This document shows positions 6,722 through 10,634 of a stretch of DNA of 10,634 nt, in pieces. The stretch is from contig CALZOH010000109.1 in assembly GCA_945827465.1 (NCBI GenBank), positions 1-10,634 of the forward strand, given 5' to 3'. This DNA is from an uncultured Prevotellaceae bacterium. GTDB lineage: Bacteria > Bacteroidota > Bacteroidia > Bacteroidales > Bacteroidaceae. Below the pieces are notes generated by a model that saw only the letters and a list, made by a program, of their open reading frames with translations, made no database searches and was not told the DNA's origin. The position numbers and the translations under genes were made by a program. Each line of letters opens with the position of its first letter. The stretch's first letter is position 1.

Positions 6722-7903
6722 ATGGTATTGAATCAAAACAATCAAACGTTGTGGACCGGCTCTTTTCTGAAGATCTGTCTGGTTAATTTTTTCGTGTTCG
6801 TTAATTTCCATTCGTTACTGCCCACCTTCCCGTTTTTCGTGACTTATTTGGGAGGTGACGCAGTAATGATAGGGCTCGCTACGGCCTTGTTCAGCCTGGC
6901 CTCCATCTTGTCACGTCCTTTTGTGGGCTGGTTGGTCGATTCCATCGGCCGGCGCTCGCTTCTGGTCTGGGGATTGGTGGGCATGACGCTGCTGCCCATG
7001 GGCTACTTTGTTTCGGCAGGTATAGCTTGGGCAGTGGTGCTACGTACCGCTCAGGGTGCATTCCATGCTGCCGGCAGTAATGCCACCTCTACTTGGGTGG
7101 CCGACATCGTTCCGCCCTCGCGCATGGGCGAAGGCTTGGGTATGTACGGACTGTCGATGGCCATTTCAACGGCTGTTGCTCCTGCGCTCGGACTGACGGT
7201 GATGAACGAGTTGGGCTTTTGTCCGCTGTTCGGCATGGCCTCGTTGGCTGCCGTAGTGGCTTTGATGTTGGGCGTGAGCATCCACAACCGCAACTATACG
7301 CTTTCTGAGGCTCCCTTTAAGTGGAAACACCTCTTTGAACCCCTTTCGCTGCCGGCATCGCTCACTCAGTTCTTCTTCATGATGGCTTATGGCGTGGTGG
7401 AAGTTTATGTGGCTATCTATGCCAGCCTCAACGGCATGCTCAGCAGGGGTGTCTACTTCGTTTTTATAGCCATTTCGACCGTGGTCACGCGTGTGATGTT
7501 GGGTCGTTACATCGATCGTCACGGTGAGTTTCGCCTGGTGATTTGGGGCAATGTGGCTTTGGTGGTCGGCATTTTGCTGCTCGTCTTTGTTCATCATGCC
7601 GTGGGCTACCTGCTTTCGGCCTTGTTGTTGGGTGTGAGTTTCGGTGCCGTGCAACCCTCGTTGCAAACCATAGCTGTTCATGCCGTTCCACCCGAGCGCC
7701 GTGGGGCTGCCAATTCCACTTTCTTTGTTTCTTTCGACCTCGGAATCGCTCTCGGCGGCTTTTTGGCTGGTGTGTTGGTGAAACTGTGGGGCTACGACGT
7801 GATGTTCCTCTGCATTGCCTTGACGGGAGTCTGCTCGGCCGGTTATTATTACGTGTTCGGCCGTCATCATATTTCGTCGTTCAATGTGACGAAACATTCC
7901 TGA
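6722..7903 (+). CDS. MFS transporter (DHA1/drug-efflux-like)
   Basis: A 393-residue inner-membrane protein of the major facilitator superfamily, the usual length for a 12-helix carrier. Hydrophobic segments are spread through the sequence in two halves separated by a polar stretch near residues 190-215. The signature between helices 2 and 3 is intact: GWLVDSIGRR at 69-78 (motif A, GxxxDxxGRR), and a related GRYIDRHG occurs in the second half. It resembles sugar-efflux or multidrug H+ antiporters, but the substrate cannot be read from the sequence. The frame opens at 6620, but that start would translate through the terminator hairpin. ATG at 6722 is preferred because it follows the terminator and an A/T-rich leader and begins just before helix 1. 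Expression probably depends on read-through of the upstream terminator. Confidence 0.88.
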   Translation: MVLNQNNQTLWTGSFLKICLVNFFVFVNFHSLLPTFPFFVTYLGGDAVMIGLATALFSLASILSRPFVGWLVDSIGRRSLLVWGLVGMTLLPMGYFVSAGIAWAVVLRTAQGAFHAAGSNATSTWVADIVPPSRMGEGLGMYGLSMAISTAVAPALGLTVMNELGFCPLFGMASLAAVVALMLGVSIHNRNYTLSEAPFKWKHLFEPLSLPASLTQFFFMMAYGVVEVYVAIYASLNGMLSRGVYFVFIAISTVVTRVMLGRYIDRHGEFRLVIWGNVALVVGILLLVFVHHAVGYLLSALLLGVSFGAVQPSLQTIAVHAVPPERRGAANSTFFVSFDLGIALGGFLAGVLVKLWGYDVMFLCIALTGVCSAGYYYVFGRHHISSFNVTKHS

Positions 7904-7937
7904 CAAGTGACCATTTGAATAATGATGATAGGTGTAC

Positions 7938-7976
7938 GGGGCAGTTCGAGCTAATCGACTGCTCCGTTGTTGCTTT
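7938..7976 (+). terminator. Probable terminator after the MFS gene
   Basis: GGGGCAGTTCGA (7938-7949) pairs with TCGACTGCTCC (7955-7965): 11 pairs including one G-U, one bulged T and a GCTAA loop. The T-rich but interrupted GTTGTTGCTTTT follows. It lies 34 bp after the MFS stop codon. Confidence 0.5.
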
Positions 7977-8001
7977 TCAGGCATTTTTCGGGTGGTAATG
8001 A

Positions 8002-8032
8002 TTGGTGGTAAAAGGAAAAGCCTTTACTTTTG
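8002..8032 (+). promoter_or_regulatory. Promoter of the short-chain dehydrogenase gene
   Basis: TTG at 8002-8004 and TACTTTTG at 8025-8032 (TAnnTTTG) are 20 bp apart, matching the Bacteroidetes -33/-7 layout. Transcription would begin near 8038, leaving about 50 nt before the ATG at 8088. This makes the more upstream in-frame starts unlikely. Confidence 0.65.
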
Positions 8033-8087
8033 CAGAAGAATGTCGCCATGGCGTTTGCTATCCGATGGATTCCTTCATTTTGAAAAG

Positions 8088-8927
8088 ATGAAAACTGTAC
8101 AACCTTCCATCCCCGTTGTCTTGATAACCGGTGCCAGCAGTGGCATCGGCAGGGCTACTGCCCGGCAACTCCACGAGCGCGGTTGCCGGGTATATGGTGC
8201 CGCTCGCCGGGTGGAGCGCATGGCCGACCTGCAGGAGGCCGGCATCGGCGTGTTGCCGCTCGACGTCACCCGGTCGGAATCGGCCTGTGCGTGTGTTGAG
8301 GCCGTTGTGGAGCGCGAAGGACGCATCGATGTGCTCATCAACAATGCCGGCTACGGACTGTATGGTGCTGTTGAGGATGTGTCGCTCGATGACGCGCGCC
8401 GCCAACTTGAAGTGAACCTCATCGGACCGGCATTGATGACCCAATTAGTGCTTCCCTACATGCGCCGACAGGGCCGGGGGCGCATTGTCAATGTCTCGTC
8501 AATGGCGGGAAAGGTCTACACGGCCTATGGCGCATGGTATCACGCCTCGAAATTCGGACTGGAAGGTTGGTCCGACTCTCTTCGCCTGGAGTTGAAACCC
8601 TTTGGCATCGACGTGGTATTGGTAGAGCCGGGCCTCATTCGCACGCCCTGGGCCGATACGGCCCTCGACCACCTGGAGCAGAGTGCCCGCAAGGGGGTCT
8701 ATCATGCCTCGGCCCAACGCGTGGCCGGGGTGATGCGCCGCCTCTATGCCTCCCGGTTGGGTACCACGCCCGACAGATTGGCCCGTACCATGGTGCGTGC
8801 CGCCCTGACCAAGCATCCGCGCGACCGTTACCTCACCGGTTTTCTGGCGCGACCTTCGGTGCTGGTGCGTCGGTTATTGCCCGTGAGCTGGTTGGATGCT
8901 TTCATCCGTCTGATTGAACGGGTCTGA
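8088..8927 (+). CDS. Short-chain dehydrogenase/reductase (classical SDR)
   Basis: A 279-residue NAD(P)-dependent oxidoreductase with a Rossmann fold. The coenzyme loop TGASSGIG is at 14-21, and NNAG at 85-88 stabilises the central sheet. The catalytic tetrad is complete: Asn110, Ser138, Tyr151 and Lys155 (YHASK). PGLIRTPW (181-188) is the usual loop after the sixth strand. An arginine-rich AARRVER segment follows strand 2 (38-44), which favours NADP(H) by analogy. The substrate is not predictable; the closest general type is the broad group of uncharacterised classical SDRs. There is no signal peptide, so it is cytoplasmic. The start at 8088 is chosen over in-frame 7932 because it begins just before the first beta strand and lies downstream of the promoter. 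The xylanase gene follows after 55 bp. Confidence 0.9.
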   Translation: MKTVQPSIPVVLITGASSGIGRATARQLHERGCRVYGAARRVERMADLQEAGIGVLPLDVTRSESACACVEAVVEREGRIDVLINNAGYGLYGAVEDVSLDDARRQLEVNLIGPALMTQLVLPYMRRQGRGRIVNVSSMAGKVYTAYGAWYHASKFGLEGWSDSLRLELKPFGIDVVLVEPGLIRTPWADTALDHLEQSARKGVYHASAQRVAGVMRRLYASRLGTTPDRLARTMVRAALTKHPRDRYLTGFLARPSVLVRRLLPVSWLDAFIRLIERV

Positions 8928-8982
8928 ACGGCCGTTCTTTGGCCTGAAAAGAAATGCTTGCTAATTCCTTTATCCTTTATAT

Positions 8983-10098
8983 ATGTATCGATGGAGTAGA
9001 CTTATCCTGATCTTGCTGTGTGGCATCCTGTCGTCATCGTCGGCTGAGGCCCGCAGCGGGTTGAAAGATGTGTTGGGACGTTATTTTTTGATAGGTAGCT
9101 GCCTGAATCATCATCAGTCGGCCGGTCGAGATGAGCGAGCTACGCGCATAGTCGACCGTCACTTCAACGTGGTAGTGGCCGAAAACATCATGAAACCCGG
9201 TCCGCTCGAACCGCGTGAGGGCGAGTTCGACTTTCGGGCTGCTGACGAACTGGTGGCTTATACCCGCCAACACGGGTTGGCACTCACCGGTCACTGCCTG
9301 ATATGGCATTCGCAGATTCCGGATTGGTTCTTTCGCGACGGCGAAGGGCCTGCTTCGCGCGAATTGCTGACTGAGCGCATCCGCCGACACGTCACTGCCG
9401 TGGTCACACACTTCAAGGGTAAGGTGAAAGGTTGGGATGTGGTGAATGAAGCCATTGAGTGGGACGGCAGTTACCGTCGTTCACCCTTTTATAATATCTT
9501 GGGCGAAGACTTCATAGAGATTGCCTTCCGTGCAGCCCACGAAGCCGACCCCGACGTAGAACTTTATTACAACGACTATTCGATGGACATACCCGCCAAA
9601 CGTCAGGCTGTGTGTCGCATGGTGCGTCGGCTTAAAGAGCGAGGCGTCCGTATCGACGGAGTGGGCATGCAGTCGCACGTCGGACTGGTATATCCCCGGT
9701 TAAATGACTATGAAGCCAGCATCGATTCGTTCGCTGCGTGCGGCGTAAAAGTTATGATCACAGAATTAGACGTCAATGTGCTACCCAATCCCGATCAGTT
9801 CGGGGGTGCGGCCATCGATCAGAGTTATGAATATCGTCAGAAGTGGAATCCTTATACCGAAGGTTTGCCGGCAGACGTAGAAAAACAGTTAGAAGAACGT
9901 TGGTTGTCGCTGTTTGAAGTTTATTATCGTCATCGCCATCAGATTTCGCGCGTTAATCTATGGGGCATCGCCGACCATCATTCCTGGCTCAACGGTTGGC
10001 CCATACCCGGTCGCACCAACTATCCATTGCTATTTGACCGTGAATATCGCGAAAAACCGGTGGTGAAAAAGATTATTGCGCTTTTCCGGGGTCAGTAG
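8983..10098 (+). CDS. Secreted GH10 endo-1,4-beta-xylanase
   Basis: A 371-residue single-domain glycoside hydrolase of family 10, which cleaves internal beta-1,4 bonds of xylan with retention. A signal peptide covers about residues 1-23 (MYRWSRLILILLCGILSSSS, then AEA). The family signatures are intact: GHCLIWH (103-109), WDVVNEA with acid/base Glu156, the strand YYNDYS (195-200), GMQSH (228-232), ITELDV with nucleophile Glu261, and WGIADHHSW (327-335). The catalytic domain is complete and has no attached binding module. It probably works in the periplasm or at the cell surface on xylo-oligosaccharides or xylan. It lies 55 bp after the dehydrogenase with no clear terminator or consensus -7 element between them (TAATTCCT at 8962 is a poor match), so co-transcription is possible though functionally unexplained. 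No SusC/SusD pair is in view. Confidence 0.96.
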   Translation: MYRWSRLILILLCGILSSSSAEARSGLKDVLGRYFLIGSCLNHHQSAGRDERATRIVDRHFNVVVAENIMKPGPLEPREGEFDFRAADELVAYTRQHGLALTGHCLIWHSQIPDWFFRDGEGPASRELLTERIRRHVTAVVTHFKGKVKGWDVVNEAIEWDGSYRRSPFYNILGEDFIEIAFRAAHEADPDVELYYNDYSMDIPAKRQAVCRMVRRLKERGVRIDGVGMQSHVGLVYPRLNDYEASIDSFAACGVKVMITELDVNVLPNPDQFGGAAIDQSYEYRQKWNPYTEGLPADVEKQLEERWLSLFEVYYRHRHQISRVNLWGIADHHSWLNGWPIPGRTNYPLLFDREYREKPVVKKIIALFRGQ

Positions 10099-10634
10099 AA
10101 CATCAGCGGGTATACACATAAATATAGAATCATCTCAATAGGCCATTAGCATGATGATAGTGGCTATTAATTATTGATTCCCGTTCAGGCTTTACTGTTT
10201 TGCATCGTGAACAATTAGGCATGGAACATTTGCATGGAGGTTTTACACAAGGAACAATCGGTAATTGAACGTTTGCAGGACGGTTTTGCACCGTGTACAA
10301 AAGGGCTTTGAACGTTTGCATGACGGTTTTGCGCCGTGTGCAAAAGGGTATTGAACGTTTGCATGACGGTTTTGCGCCGTGTACAAAAGGTCCTTGAACG
10401 TTTGCATGGAGGTTTTGCACGTGTGCAAAAAGGGCTTGAAGTTAGTTCATGGGGGTTTTGCACGTGTACAAAAGGGCCTTGAAGTTAGTTCAAGGGGTTT
10501 TGCGTCGTGTACAAAAGGGTATTGAAGTTAGTTCAAGGGGTTTTGCACGTATACAAAAAGGCATTGAAGTTAGTTCAAGGTGACTATGACTAAAATTACT
10601 TCACAGATTATTTGTTTATTTTCTACTTTGCTTT
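10099..10634. other. Non-coding region after the xylanase gene, mostly tandem repeat
   Basis: No gene is supported here. 10099-10223 is AT-rich and contains one weak hairpin (AATAG-CCA at 10137-10145 with TGGCTATT at 10161-10168, one bulged G) that might end the xylanase mRNA. 10224-10580 is the 43-bp array. 10581-10634 is AT-rich; TACTTTG at 10624-10630 is one base short of a -7 element, so a promoter for a gene to the right is possible but not supported. Confidence 0.6.
10224..10580. repeat. Tandem array of 42-43-bp units (about eight copies plus a partial)
   Basis: Units start at 10224 (degenerate), 10267, 10310, 10353, 10396, 10438, 10481 and 10524, with a partial copy at 10566-10580. 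Lengths are 43 or 42 bp with no spacers. The 3' half is shared by all (TTTTGC, about CGTGTACAAAAGGG, then two bases and TT). The 5' half has two types: GAACGTTTGCATGACGG in units 10224-10437 (with variants) and GAAGTTAGTTCAAGGGG from 10438 on. In the first type TTTGCATGACGG can pair with CCGTGTGCAAA around a TTTTGCG loop (clearest in the unit at 10310), giving a stem of about 11 pairs with one bulged G. Units of the second type lack that 5' arm. Confidence 0.9.

Noticed and set aside
7932..8087. Longer N-terminus for the dehydrogenase
   Set aside because: It would begin inside the MFS terminator hairpin and upstream of the promoter. The SDR fold starts just after 8088.
10130..10463. Minus-strand proteins of 60-96 residues across the 43-bp array
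   Set aside because: All three frames are open because a stop-free repeat of 43 bp shifts frame each unit. The same peptide motifs recur in every frame, so this is a repeat artefact.
10224..10580. CRISPR array
   Set aside because: The units are contiguous and similar along their whole length. There are no unique spacers of constant size and no cas gene is in view.

Overview
The window looks like chromosomal DNA from a plant-glycan-degrading member of the Bacteroidales (Bacteroides/Prevotella type). Three kinds of evidence point there. Four transcription units are preceded by the Bacteroidetes -7 element TAnnTTTG. Start codons sit behind A/T-rich leaders rather than strong Shine-Dalgarno sites. 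The protein families (a DUF4038/GH140-type hydrolase, an EFR1-type flavodoxin/ferredoxin, a secreted GH10 xylanase) are common in that group. No rRNA, tRNA, insertion sequence, integrase or CRISPR array was found.

Left part, minus strand (1-5769). ispE (isoprenoid precursor synthesis) starts a transcription unit. It overlaps by 4 bp an EFR1-family flavodoxin-fold/2x[4Fe-4S] protein. After 81 bp comes a secreted GH140-like (apiosidase-like) glycoside hydrolase. Then, behind its own promoter, comes a large secreted protein that runs off the left edge. It has six Ig-like modules, made by duplication of a three-module unit, followed by a discoidin (F5/8 type C) module. The hydrolase and the adhesin-like protein probably act outside the cytoplasm on plant polysaccharide; the first two genes are housekeeping or redox functions.

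Middle (5770-6721). About 0.9 kb of non-coding DNA separates the minus-strand genes from the plus-strand genes. It holds four copies of a REP-like 19-bp palindrome, three of them in an 86-bp tandem repeat. The plus-strand promoter that follows drives a leader of about 120 nt with a very strong intrinsic terminator only 30 bp ahead of the MFS transporter start codon. This is an attenuator, an unknown riboregulator or a small RNA gene.

Right part, plus strand (6722-10098). A 12-helix MFS transporter ends at a terminator-like hairpin. A classical short-chain dehydrogenase has its own promoter, and a secreted GH10 endo-xylanase follows 55 bp later, possibly co-transcribed.

Right end (10099-10634). 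Non-coding DNA holds a tandem array of about eight 42-43-bp units. The array changes sequence type halfway, and the first-half units can fold into hairpins.

The genes are ordinary recognisable families. The least explained parts are the attenuated MFS leader, the 43-bp array and the REP-like block.
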